A stretch of DNA of 64,000 nt, taken from positions 62,001 to 126,000 of the forward strand of contig JBGALV010000002.1 of NCBI GenBank assembly GCA_044223515.1. Direction: 5' to 3'. Shown here piece by piece: positions 8,171-16,343 of this stretch. The first letter of the stretch is position 1. Every line of letters begins with the position of its first letter. The translations under genes were made by a program, and so were the position numbers. This DNA comes from SHVZ01 sp044223515. GTDB taxonomy: Bacteria > Pseudomonadota > Alphaproteobacteria > SHVZ01. The notes below the pieces were generated by a model, which was given only the letters and a program-made list of their open reading frames with translations, was not told the DNA's origin and searched no databases.

Positions 8171-8965
8171 CTATCGCGCCTTCTTCGCCTTCGGCACCGC
8201 CGGCCGCATCGCCTCGATGCCGGTCTGCAGCGCGTGCTGCATCAGCCAGATGTCGCCCATATAGGCGATCATCCGGAAGCCCTTCTTGATCCAGGCCTTG
8301 CCCCAGGTCGGGTTGCCGACCAGGTTGCCGGCGATCTTGCCGTGACGACGGCACGCCGCGACCGTCGCGTCGCGCGCCTTCACGAACTCGGGGTGCTCGA
8401 ACTCGAGCGGCCGGCCAAGCGAGACCGAGAGATCGGTGTGGCCGACGAAGGCGACGTCGATGCCCGGCACCGACATGATCTCGTCGACGTTCTGCACGCC
8501 CTTCTTGGTCTCGATCTTGACCATGACCAGCACGCTCGAATTGGCTGCCTTCATGGTCTTGCGCGCATCGCCGATGATGTAGTCGTCGTGGGCGACGCCG
8601 AAGGCCGAGCCGCGGCGGCCATGCGGGGGATATCGGGTGGCGCGAACGATCGCCTCGGCCTGGGCCTTGGTCTCGACCACCGGGACCAGGATGCCCTTGG
8701 CGCCGAGGTCGAGCGATCGGGTGATCAGGTTGAAGTCGTCGCCGGCCGGATTGACCAGCGGCACAATGCCGGCGCCACGGGCGAACTGGATCTGGTTCTT
8801 GACCGTCTCGAAGCTCCAGCCCGAGTGCTCCATGTCGAAGATGATGTAGTCGCAGCCCGCCGACTTGGCGATCTTGGCCATGCCCGGAGACGCGAACTCG
8901 AACACGAAGGTCCCGAAAACCGTTTCGCCCCGGGTGAGCTTGGTCTTGAGCGGATTGTCGCGCAT
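8171..8965 (-). CDS. HpcH/HpaI-family aldolase, 264 aa
   Basis: Class II, metal-dependent pyruvate aldolase of the 2-keto-3-deoxy-L-rhamnonate/HHED aldolase type. It cleaves 2-keto-3-deoxy acids to pyruvate (or related ketoacid) and an aldehyde. Seen: TVFGTFVFEFASPG, the IIFDMEHSGWS strand with the catalytic-region Glu-His, VPVVETKAQ (metal Glu), and VAFVGHTDLSVSLG (metal Asp). ATG 8965 has a GAAGGGGG leader. Its product chemistry would follow the dehydratase at 6.9-8.0 kb, which converges on it across the REP-like element. Confidence 0.88.
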   Translation of the reverse strand: MRDNPLKTKLTRGETVFGTFVFEFASPGMAKIAKSAGCDYIIFDMEHSGWSFETVKNQIQFARGAGIVPLVNPAGDDFNLITRSLDLGAKGILVPVVETKAQAEAIVRATRYPPHGRRGSAFGVAHDDYIIGDARKTMKAANSSVLVMVKIETKKGVQNVDEIMSVPGIDVAFVGHTDLSVSLGRPLEFEHPEFVKARDATVAACRRHGKIAGNLVGNPTWGKAWIKKGFRMIAYMGDIWLMQHALQTGIEAMRPAVPKAKKAR

Positions 8966-9045
8966 TGAATGTCCCCCTTCCCTGTTTCCGATCGGGAAAA
9001 CTGTCTAAACTAGGGTTCCGTTCGAGCCGCGAGAGAGCAAGCGAA

Positions 9046-9951
9046 ATGGACAATTGCCGGGTCAAGGGCCAGCCGGTGCCCTCTTCCCTGATCCACGAGA
9101 TGGTGGACAGCGCCTCCCTTCTCGACAACCCCGCGGCGCTTCGCGCACGACTGGCCGAGGACGGCTACCTGTTCCTCAAGGGCGTGGTCGACCGGGACGC
9201 TGTCATGGCCGCCCGCCGGGAAGTGTTCCAGCGCCTGGTCGCGGTCGGCGAGATCAAGGAGCCGGCGATCGACGGCATCGCCACCGGCGACAGCAAGCGA
9301 AAGGAGCTGGAACCAGACCTCGGCGCCTTCTGGCGCTCGGTCAGCGAGGGTAAAAATCTACGCGCCGCCAGCAACGGTCGCGACATGCAGCGAATCATGT
9401 CGCTGGTCTTCGGCGAACCCGCCCGCAACCAGGACTACATCTTCCTTCGCGCTGGCGCGCTCGGCCGCGCGACCGGGCTTCATTTCGACTATCCATTCTT
9501 CACGCGGGCGCACGACAAGGTCTGCACCGTATGGATGCCGATCGGCGACGTGCCCGTCGAGGACGGTCCGGTGGTCGTGGTCGAGGGTTCGAACAAATAC
9601 CGCGACCTGATCGACCCGATGATCGGCTTCGATATCTCGACCGACAACTCGCGGAAAGCCGATTTCGGCGCCGACGCGATTTCCTTCGCACAGTCCCGCG
9701 GCACGCGGCTGCTCACCCGGAACTTCGAGGCCGGCGATATCTGTCTGTTCGGCATGTATTTGGCGCACGGATCGCTCGACAACCACTCGCCGATCCATCG
9801 CGTCCGACTGTCCTGCGATCTCCGATGGCAACCGGCATCCCTGCCGCTCGACGATCGCTATTTTGGCGATCCGCCGAAGGGTACGACCGGCGCCAGCTAC
9901 GGCGAGCTGAACGGTGCCAAGCCGCTGACCCAGGACTGGCACGTCCGGTGA
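9046..9951 (+). CDS. Phytanoyl-CoA dioxygenase (PhyH)-family Fe(II)/2-oxoglutarate oxygenase
   Basis: Non-haem iron hydroxylase of 301 residues. The facial triad is visible as HFD in GLHFDYPF (near residue 147-149) and the distal His in YLAHGSLDN; a following Arg (HRVRLSCD) would bind 2-oxoglutarate. ATG 9046 follows GAGAGAG; a longer frame from 8965 lacks similarity. It is the first gene of an operon with the PLP lyase and FAD oxidoreductase: its stop overlaps the next GTG. It may hydroxylate the compound the next two enzymes degrade. Small-molecule substrates are usual for bacterial PhyH proteins; this one is unknown. Confidence 0.86.
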   Translation: MDNCRVKGQPVPSSLIHEMVDSASLLDNPAALRARLAEDGYLFLKGVVDRDAVMAARREVFQRLVAVGEIKEPAIDGIATGDSKRKELEPDLGAFWRSVSEGKNLRAASNGRDMQRIMSLVFGEPARNQDYIFLRAGALGRATGLHFDYPFFTRAHDKVCTVWMPIGDVPVEDGPVVVVEGSNKYRDLIDPMIGFDISTDNSRKADFGADAISFAQSRGTRLLTRNFEAGDICLFGMYLAHGSLDNHSPIHRVRLSCDLRWQPASLPLDDRYFGDPPKGTTGASYGELNGAKPLTQDWHVR

Positions 9952-11054
9952 CAGACGCGACGCAGCCAAAGCCTCGCGACAAGGACGCGATCCGCGCCCG
10001 CTGCACGCGCTTCCTGACACGCAGCAAGTCCCCGACGCCGAAGGAGATGCTGCAGGCGATCGCCGACGAGGTGGGATCCGAAGAGGCCGTCGACACCTAC
10101 GGCAAAGGCAAGCTGATCGAGGATTTCGAGGCAGATGTCGCCTCCAGGCTCGGCAAGCCGGCGGCGGTGTTCATGCCGTCGGGCACGATGGTCCAGACGA
10201 TCGCGCTCAGGCTCTGGTGCGACCGGACGGGCGTCAAGACCGTCGGCCTGCATCCCCTAAGCCACCTCGAGCGCAATGAATCCCAGTCCTACCGCGCGCT
10301 GCACGGGCTCGCCGCCGCCTATCTCGGCGACGACTCCCGGCAGTTCCGCCGGAAGGACGTCGAGGCGGTCGCCGAGAAGCTCGGCGTCGTCGTGCTCGAA
10401 ATGCCGCTCCGGCCGCTCGGTTGCGCGCTGCTGCCCTGGGAAGAGGTCGCGGCGATCTCGGCGCTCGCCAAGGAGCGCGGAATCCCGTTCCACCTCGACG
10501 GCGCCCGGATATGGGAGAGCCAGCCTTACTACGGCCGGAGCCTGGCGGAAATCGCCGCGCTCTTCGACAGCGTCTACGTCTCCTTCTACAAGGGCCTCGC
10601 CGGTATCTCGGGCGCGGTGCTCGCGGGCCCGAAGGCGCTGATCGACGAAGCGCGGCTTTGGCAACATCGCTACGGCGGCCGATTGTTCCAGCTCTATCCC
10701 TACGTCCTCGCCGCGCGCAAAGGGCTCCGCGAAAGGCTGGACCTGATGCCGTCGTTCCATCGCGAAATCCGCCGCGTCGCCGATGCGATCCGTGACCTGC
10801 CCGGCGTCCAGGTGACGCCTGATCCGCCGCAGGCGACATCGATGCACATCCAGCTCCCCGGTCCGCAGGAGAAGATCGAGGCGGCCTTCCTCGATCTCGC
10901 CGAGGAGACCGGCATCTGGCTTCTCGACCGCGTGTTCGCGAGCTCGGTCCAGGGCGTATCGATGGCCGAACTCACCGCCGGCACCGGAACCCTCGATTTC
11001 ACCTCCGAGGAGATCCGCGCGCTGTTCCAGAAGCTGCTCGCCCGGATCGCCTGA
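9948..11054 (+). CDS. Threonine-aldolase-like/beta-eliminating lyase PLP enzyme, 368 aa
   Basis: Fold-type I PLP enzyme of the low-specificity L-threonine aldolase group, which splits beta-hydroxy-amino acids into glycine and an aldehyde. Seen: YGKGKLIEDFEADVASRLGK near the start, FMPSGTMVQT (phosphate-binding Gly-Thr), HLDGARIW (cofactor Asp and Arg), and the PLP Lys in SFYKGLAGISG. The GTG start at 9948 overlaps the PhyH stop (GTGA). The stop overlaps the ATG of the FAD oxidoreductase (TGATG). A hydroxylase, an aldolase and an amine oxidase made as a coupled set suggest breakdown of a modified amino acid. Confidence 0.85.
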   Translation: MTDATQPKPRDKDAIRARCTRFLTRSKSPTPKEMLQAIADEVGSEEAVDTYGKGKLIEDFEADVASRLGKPAAVFMPSGTMVQTIALRLWCDRTGVKTVGLHPLSHLERNESQSYRALHGLAAAYLGDDSRQFRRKDVEAVAEKLGVVVLEMPLRPLGCALLPWEEVAAISALAKERGIPFHLDGARIWESQPYYGRSLAEIAALFDSVYVSFYKGLAGISGAVLAGPKALIDEARLWQHRYGGRLFQLYPYVLAARKGLRERLDLMPSFHREIRRVADAIRDLPGVQVTPDPPQATSMHIQLPGPQEKIEAAFLDLAEETGIWLLDRVFASSVQGVSMAELTAGTGTLDFTSEEIRALFQKLLARIA

Positions 11055-12157
11055 TGCGCGTCGTCATCGTCGGAGCCGGCATCCTGGGATCCAGCACCGC
11101 CTATCATCTCGCCAAGGCCGGTGCCGAGGTCGTGGTCGTGGATGCCGTGCATCAGGGCAAGGCGACGCTGGCCGGCGCCGGGATCATCTGTCCCTGGGCC
11201 AGCAAGCTCGACCAGCCCGCCTGGCTCCGCCTCAGCCTCGCCGGCGCCCGGTACTATCCGGAGCTGGCAGCCGCTCTCGCGGCAGCCGGCGAGACGAACA
11301 ACGGCTATCGCCGTGTCGGCGCCCTGATCACCTCGGAAGATCCGGCCGAGCTGGCTGCCGCCGAGCAGCGCATCCTTACCCGCCGCGAGAATGCGCCTGA
11401 AGCCGGTACGGTGCGGCGCCTCACCAATGCCGAGGCGCGGGTGCTGTTCCCGCCGTTCCGCGAGGACCTGCCGGCGATCCATATCGAGGGCGCGGCCCGG
11501 GTCGAGGCGCGCGCATTTTCGGCCGCGTTGCTGAAGGTCGCGATGGCGCGAGGCGCCGTGCACCGGAACGAGCGCGCCAGCCTCCGCATCGAGAAGGATC
11601 GTGCGGTCTGCCTCGGCGCTGACGGCAAGCCGATCCAGGGCGATGTCGTCATCGTCACCGCCGGCGCCTGGGCGCATGAGGTCCTGGGGCCGCTGGGCGT
11701 GGACCTGAAGGTCGAGCCGCAAAAGGGCCAGATCCTTCACCTGGGCCTCGGCGGCATCGATACCAGCAACTGGCCGGTGCTGCTGCCGATGAACAGCTAC
11801 TACATGCTGGCCTTCGACGACTCGCGCGTGGTCGTGGGTGCCACGCGCGAAACCGGATCGGGCTTCGACTATCGCATCACCGCCGGCGGCCAGAAGGAAG
11901 TGCTCGACTTCGGCCTCGCCTACGCGCCGGGCTTGAGGAACGCGACGCTGATCGAGACCCGCATCGGCTTCCGCCCGGCCGGCCCATCCTTCGTGCCGAT
12001 GCTGGGGCCGGTCAAAGGCGTCGGCGGCCTTCTGGTCGGCAACGGCCTCGGCGCCGGCGGGCTGACGCTCGGACCGATCTCCGGACGCCTGCTCGCCGAG
12101 TGCGCACTCGGGCAGAAAACCGCGCTCGACCTCGCCGACTACGCCCCTCTGCTCTGA
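11054..12157 (+). CDS. FAD-dependent amino acid/amine oxidoreductase (DadA/glycine oxidase type)
   Basis: Flavoprotein of the D-amino-acid dehydrogenase/glycine oxidase family, 367 residues. The N-terminal dinucleotide fold is VVIVGAGILGSSTAYHLA with the ribose-binding Asp in VVVVDAV. AGAGIICPWAS follows, and near the C-terminus are IGFRPAGPSFVPMLGPV and GNGLGAGGLTLGPISG, typical of this family. It would oxidise an amine to an imine/keto acid. If the upstream aldolase releases glycine, glycine or sarcosine oxidation is a reasonable guess only. It ends directly against the stop of the convergent dctM. Confidence 0.88.
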   Translation: MRVVIVGAGILGSSTAYHLAKAGAEVVVVDAVHQGKATLAGAGIICPWASKLDQPAWLRLSLAGARYYPELAAALAAAGETNNGYRRVGALITSEDPAELAAAEQRILTRRENAPEAGTVRRLTNAEARVLFPPFREDLPAIHIEGAARVEARAFSAALLKVAMARGAVHRNERASLRIEKDRAVCLGADGKPIQGDVVIVTAGAWAHEVLGPLGVDLKVEPQKGQILHLGLGGIDTSNWPVLLPMNSYYMLAFDDSRVVVGATRETGSGFDYRITAGGQKEVLDFGLAYAPGLRNATLIETRIGFRPAGPSFVPMLGPVKGVGGLLVGNGLGAGGLTLGPISGRLLAECALGQKTALDLADYAPLL

Positions 12158-13432
12158 CTACTGCATCAGGCGCGGCAGCCAGAGCACGAGCTCCGGCACG
12201 TAGGCGACCAGGAAGATCACCACCATCCAGATCGCCGTATACGGGAAGAGCATGCCGAGTGCCGAGTTGTAGCTGATCCCGGCTATCCGGCACGCCACCA
12301 TCGCCAGCACCCCGACCGGCGGCGTCACCGAGCCCACGACCAGCAGCATGATGACGACGATACCGAAATGCACCGGGTCGTATCCCAGGTGCCGGATCAG
12401 CGGCCCCATGATCGGAACGACGATGATCAGCGCCGGCACCGGCTCGAGGAAGGTCCCGAGCAGGAAGAAGAAGACGATGAGGATGGCCATCGCCAGCTTC
12501 GGGTTCTCGGTGATCGAGAGCATCAGCTGCAGGGCCTGCTGGCCGACGCCGGCACGACTCAGGACCCAGCTGAACAGCGCGGCGCCGCCGAGCGTGATCA
12601 GCGCGCTCGCCGTCACCTCCGCAGCCGAGGCGAAGTTGCGATAGAGCGAGCCGACCGTGTGCCGACGAGCGACGAGGCCGTAAATCAGCGCATAAAGCGC
12701 TGCGACACTGCCGGCTTCGGTCGGCGTGAACGCACCCGACAAGATGCCGCCGATGATGATGATCGGCATGAACATCGCGGGAATCGCACGCGTGGTCGCG
12801 CTGGTGACTTCGGAGAAGGAGGCCCGCGGGATCGTCCTGGCGCCGGCGCGCGGCGCCAAAAACCAAGTGACCGCCATCATCGAGACGCCGGCGATGACGC
12901 CGGGGATGGCGCCGCCAAGGAACAGAGCGCCGATCGACACGCCGGTCACCGAGCCGTAGATCACGGCGATGATGCTGGGCGGGATGATCGGCGCCATCAT
13001 CGCGGCACAGGCCGTGACGGCGACCGCGAAGGCCGGCTTGTAACCTTCCTTCTTCATCGCCGGGATCATCATCGAGCCGATCGCGGCCAAGTCGGCCAGC
13101 GCCGAGCCCGAGATCGCGGCCATGAACATGTTGGTCAGGATGTTCGCCTGGGCGAGGCCACCGCGCAGGTGGCCGATCATCGCCTTGGACATGCCGACCA
13201 GCCGCTCGGTGATGCCGGCAACGCTCATCAGCTCGCCGGCGAGGATGAAGAGCGGCACCGCCAGCAGCGAGAAATTGTCGAGAGAATCATAGAACTGCTG
13301 CGCCAGGATCAGCACCGGCAGCTGCCCGTCAATCAGGATCACCAGGATGGCGGCGAAACCCATGCAGTAGGCGATGGGCATGCCCAGGCACATGAACACG
13401 AAGAACAGTGCCAGCATCAATCCGATGCTCAT
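12158..13432 (-). CDS. dctM: TRAP transporter large permease
   Basis: Large membrane subunit (12TM class, 424 residues) of a tripartite ATP-independent periplasmic transporter, using the sodium gradient to import organic acids. Seen: FFVFMCLGMPIAYCMG at the start, DNFSLLAVPLFILAGELM, ANILTNMFMAAISGSALAD and PPSIIAVIYG, all classical DctM stretches. ATG 13432 (MSIGLML) overlaps the dctQ stop by 4 bases. The order is dctP, dctP, dctQ, dctM on this strand. The substrate is probably the carboxylate degraded by neighbouring enzymes. Confidence 0.95.
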   Translation of the reverse strand: MSIGLMLALFFVFMCLGMPIAYCMGFAAILVILIDGQLPVLILAQQFYDSLDNFSLLAVPLFILAGELMSVAGITERLVGMSKAMIGHLRGGLAQANILTNMFMAAISGSALADLAAIGSMMIPAMKKEGYKPAFAVAVTACAAMMAPIIPPSIIAVIYGSVTGVSIGALFLGGAIPGVIAGVSMMAVTWFLAPRAGARTIPRASFSEVTSATTRAIPAMFMPIIIIGGILSGAFTPTEAGSVAALYALIYGLVARRHTVGSLYRNFASAAEVTASALITLGGAALFSWVLSRAGVGQQALQLMLSITENPKLAMAILIVFFFLLGTFLEPVPALIIVVPIMGPLIRHLGYDPVHFGIVVIMLLVVGSVTPPVGVLAMVACRIAGISYNSALGMLFPYTAIWMVVIFLVAYVPELVLWLPRLMQ

Positions 13433-13938
13433 AGCGTGCGATCCGTCGGTTCGCCGGTGGGATTGTGCTTCTGCCAGGTCATGACCATGAAGACCGCCTC
13501 GATCGCGGCACCCACCGGAACCGCGAGATAGACCGAGTATTTCGGTACGTCGAGAAACGGCGAACGCTGGAACCAGGTGCGGTCGACCAGCTCGATGCCG
13601 GCCCAGAGAAGCGTCAGCAGGAACGCGAGGGTCAGGATATCGATCATCATCATGACGATACGCCGGCCGGCCGGTGCCAGCATGAGCTCCAGCACCTCGA
13701 TCCGAATATGGGCGCGGCCTGCGGCGACCAGCGCCGAGCTCAGCATGACGCCCCAAAGCATGGCGCCGCGCACGAACTCCTCGGCCCAGAACAAGGACTC
13801 GTTCAGCACGTAGCGGAAAAAGACCTGCAGGAGCACGAGGCAGAAGTAAGAGAAAAGCAAGACGACCGACACGAATGTCAGGGCCGCCTTTATCTTGCCG
13901 AAGAACAATCCGTCTTCCGCGACTGATGATGCGTTCAT
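13429..13938 (-). CDS. dctQ: TRAP transporter small permease
   Basis: Small membrane subunit, 169 residues, four predicted helices. The family stretch FRYVLNESLFWAEEFVRGAMLWGVMLSSALVAA is recognisable in parts (RYVLNESLFWAEE near residue 43). It pairs with DctM to form the TRAP membrane complex. ATG 13938 has a GAGG upstream. It lies just after a strong terminator-like hairpin separating it from dctP, so its expression is probably lower than that of the binding protein. Confidence 0.93.
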   Translation of the reverse strand: MNASSVAEDGLFFGKIKAALTFVSVVLLFSYFCLVLLQVFFRYVLNESLFWAEEFVRGAMLWGVMLSSALVAAGRAHIRIEVLELMLAPAGRRIVMMMIDILTLAFLLTLLWAGIELVDRTWFQRSPFLDVPKYSVYLAVPVGAAIEAVFMVMTWQKHNPTGEPTDRTL

Positions 13939-13947
13939 CTAGGCCTC

Positions 13948-13978
13948 AAAAAAACACCCCCGGAAGGGCCGGGGGTGT
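13948..13978 (-). terminator. Intercistronic terminator/attenuator between dctP and dctQ
   Basis: On the minus strand a perfect 10-bp stem (arms 13954-13963 and 13969-13978, five-base loop) is followed by seven T residues. It is a classic intrinsic terminator. It lies after dctP and ten bases before dctQ, so partial read-through would give excess binding protein relative to the membrane subunits. Confidence 0.88.
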
Positions 13979-13999
13979 CCGTTTCAACACACTGGAAGC

Positions 14000-15004
14000 T
14001 TACGCCTTGCCGGCGGCCTGGACCGCCTCGATGTAGGCCTTGGCCTTCGGGCCTGCCTTGGCGACGAAGCTGTCGACGACTGGCCCCATCTTGGAACGGA
14101 ATGACGCGACATTCGGCGAGTCGTTGGCAGTCGCCTTGGTAGTCAGGTCCTTCCAGGCGTCGCCTTGCTCCTTGAGGTTCGCTTCCCACATGAACTTGCC
14201 GGTCGACTCCACCGCAGCGTCGCGGATGACCTTCTGCACGTTAGCCGGCAGCGCCGCCATCTTCTTGGCGCTCGACATCATCGAGACCTCGGTGAAGATG
14301 TGGTGCGTGCGGGTCACGAACTTCGCGACCTCGTACTGCTTGCCTGTCTGGACGAAATCTGCCGGCCCTTCGAAGGCATCGATCACGCCGGTCTGCAGCG
14401 CGGTGTAGATTTCGCCGGCCGGGATCGGCGTCGGGTTGGTACCCAGCGCGCGCGCCATGTCGACATAGACCGGAATCTCGGGCACGCGCAGCTTGATACC
14501 GCGCACGTCGTCGGCCGACTTGATCTCCTTCTTCGAGCAGAAGATGCGGAAGCCCGACGCGCCGAGTTGGAGGATCTCGATACCGAGGGTCGACTTCACG
14601 TCGCCGACGACCTGCTGGCCGACGGGCCCCTGCAGGATCTTCTTCACATGGTCGTAGTCGTTGAACAGGAAGGGCACGGAGGTGAAGCCGAACTGCGGCT
14701 GCCAGTTGGCGAGCGTGCCGAGGTCGGTCCAGCAGAAGTCGAGCGTGCCGAGCTGAAGGGCTTCGGCGGAAGTGCGCAGGTTGAAGAGCTGCGAGGCAGG
14801 CCGGATGTCGATCGCGTACTGACCGTTGGTCCCCTTGCTCACCAAGTCGGCGAACATTTCGGCCGTCTTGTGCGAGATATGGGTGGTCGGGACGTGGTGC
14901 GAGAAGACAAGCCGCACCGGTTGAGCTTGCGCGCGCGTCACGTACGGCATGGCCAAAACGCCTGCCGCGGCGCCGTAGCCTAGGACCTTTCGCCTGGTGA
15001 TCAT
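14000..15004 (-). CDS. dctP: TRAP transporter substrate-binding protein, copy 2
   Basis: Periplasmic binding protein of 334 residues. The N-terminus has twin arginines and a hydrophobic core (RRKVLGYGAAAGVLAMP, then RAQA), so export by Tat or Sec with cleavage after the Ala-Gln-Ala is likely. Family features are FSHHVPTTH at the mature start, GIKLRVPEIPVYVDMARALG (the substrate-binding Arg), and PIPAGEIYTALQTGVIDAFEGP. It is a paralogue of the next gene upstream, similar along the whole length. RBS GGAGG precedes ATG 15004. Confidence 0.94.
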   Translation of the reverse strand: MITRRKVLGYGAAAGVLAMPYVTRAQAQPVRLVFSHHVPTTHISHKTAEMFADLVSKGTNGQYAIDIRPASQLFNLRTSAEALQLGTLDFCWTDLGTLANWQPQFGFTSVPFLFNDYDHVKKILQGPVGQQVVGDVKSTLGIEILQLGASGFRIFCSKKEIKSADDVRGIKLRVPEIPVYVDMARALGTNPTPIPAGEIYTALQTGVIDAFEGPADFVQTGKQYEVAKFVTRTHHIFTEVSMMSSAKKMAALPANVQKVIRDAAVESTGKFMWEANLKEQGDAWKDLTTKATANDSPNVASFRSKMGPVVDSFVAKAGPKAKAYIEAVQAAGKA

Positions 15005-15051
15005 GTCGTTTCCTCCGTGTTTGCGGCCGTATCCCGGCCTTTGATTTATTC

Positions 15052-15094
15052 CGGCCCTTCGCGCTCTCTCCGAGCGTCGAAGGGCCGCCTTTTT
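15052..15094. terminator. Strong hairpin between the two dctP genes
   Basis: Arms CGGCCCTTCG (15052-15061) and CGAAGGGCCG (15078-15087) pair perfectly, with an inner CGCTC/GAGCG stem. The T-run lies on the plus-strand side (15090-15094), although both neighbouring genes are on the minus strand. On the minus strand the run is on the wrong side for a textbook terminator. The hairpin may instead stabilise the upstream transcript's 3' end. Confidence 0.55.
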
Positions 15095-15103
15095 GTCCCT
15101 AGC

Positions 15104-16102
15104 TTACGCCGCCTTCTGCGTTGCCTCGATATATGCCTTTGCCTTCGGACCGGCCTTGGCGACGAAGTTGTCGAGCACGGGCCCCATCTTTGAGCGGAAG
15201 GACGCGATGTCGGGCGACGCGTTCGCCTTGACCTTGGTCGCCAGGAAATTCCAGGCGTCCTGCTGCTCCTTCAGGTTCGCCTCCCACATGTACTTCTGCA
15301 CCTGCTCGACCGAGGCGTCGCGGATCGCCTTCTGCACGTTGGCCGGCAGCGTCGCCATCTTCTTGGCGCTGGCGAACATCGAGACTTCGGTGAAGATGTG
15401 GTGGGTCTTCGTCGCGAAGCCCGCAACCTCGTAGCTCCTGGCCGAGACGATGAAGTCGGCCGGCACCTCGATCGCATCGACGACGCCAGTCTGCAGCGCC
15501 GTGTAGATCTCGCCCGCAGGAATCGGCGTCGGATTGGCGCCGATCGCCTTCGCCATCTCGACCCAGGTCGGGATCTCGGGCACGCGCAGCTTGATGCCGC
15601 GGCAATCTTCCGCCTTGTCGATCTGCTTCTTGGAAAGGAAGACGCGGAAGCCCGAGGCCCCGAGCGACAGGGTCTCGATGCCGAGCGTGTCCTTGGTCTC
15701 CTTGGCGATCTGCTCGCCGATCGGCCCGTAGAGGACTTTCTTGATGTGGTCGTAGTCGTTGAACAGGAACGGCATCGAGACGAATCCGAACTGCGGCTGC
15801 CAGTTCGCGAGTGTGCCGAGATCGCTCCAGCACAGGTCGAGCGTTCCCAGCTGGAGCGCCTCGGCCGAGGTGCGGAGATTGAACAGCTGAGAGGCCGGCT
15901 TGATGTCGATCGTGACCTGTCCGTTGGTCGCGTTCTTGACCTGCTCCGCCATCTTCTCGGCCACGCCGTGGATCAGGTGCGCCGTCGGAACATGGTGCGA
16001 GAACACCAGCCGGATCGCCTGAGCGCGTGCTACATGCGGCATGGCCAGCACGCCCGCGGCCGCGCCGTAGCCCAAAAGTTTCCGCCTGGAAATCTTCGTC
16101 AT
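15104..16102 (-). CDS. dctP: TRAP transporter substrate-binding protein, copy 1
   Basis: First gene of the TRAP operon, 332 residues. The twin-arginine-type leader is RRKLLGYGAAAGVLAMP, then RAQA. The mature domain has FSHHVPTAHLI, GIKLRVPEIPTWVEMAKAIG with the conserved Arg, and PIPAGEIYTALQTGVVDAIEVP. It differs from copy 2 mainly in the ligand-side segments (ADFIVSARS versus ADFVQTGKQ), so the two may bind related but different acids. RBS GGGGGAG precedes ATG 16102. Confidence 0.94.
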   Translation of the reverse strand: MTKISRRKLLGYGAAAGVLAMPHVARAQAIRLVFSHHVPTAHLIHGVAEKMAEQVKNATNGQVTIDIKPASQLFNLRTSAEALQLGTLDLCWSDLGTLANWQPQFGFVSMPFLFNDYDHIKKVLYGPIGEQIAKETKDTLGIETLSLGASGFRVFLSKKQIDKAEDCRGIKLRVPEIPTWVEMAKAIGANPTPIPAGEIYTALQTGVVDAIEVPADFIVSARSYEVAGFATKTHHIFTEVSMFASAKKMATLPANVQKAIRDASVEQVQKYMWEANLKEQQDAWNFLATKVKANASPDIASFRSKMGPVLDNFVAKAGPKAKAYIEATQKAA

Positions 16103-16164
16103 CGACGTCTCCCCCTATGGCCTGAGCACGGCCGCTACAGTTGCGATAGCCGGTTTCTTGGATC

Positions 16165-16230
16165 GTTTCGGACCACGAAACCTTTCATTTATTTAAACTT
16201 AGTCTAGCGAGAGCCTGTCATTGAAGGCAA
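16165..16230 (-). promoter_or_regulatory. Probable dctP promoter with inverted-repeat operator
   Basis: On the minus strand TTGCCT (16230-16225), an 18-base spacer and TAGACT (16206-16201) resemble a sigma-70 promoter. Downstream, GTTTCG and CGAAAC (16165-16181) form an inverted repeat with a five-base spacer. GTTTCG-type palindromes are common operators of IclR- and GntR-family catabolic repressors. No such regulator gene is in the window. Confidence 0.45.
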
Positions 16231-16343
16231 GCAACTCCGGCGCTAAACTGCAGCCGTATTTCTCATGGGTCGTCGTTCCGGAAATGTTACCGCTACCATA
16301 GCGGCATCGAGGCAGGCGCCGAGCGCCCAGCGGAGTCCAAGGC

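Noticed and set aside
12368..13531. A 387-codon plus-strand open frame within dctM
   Set aside because: Shadow of dctM/dctQ with very high His, Arg and Asp content and no family features.
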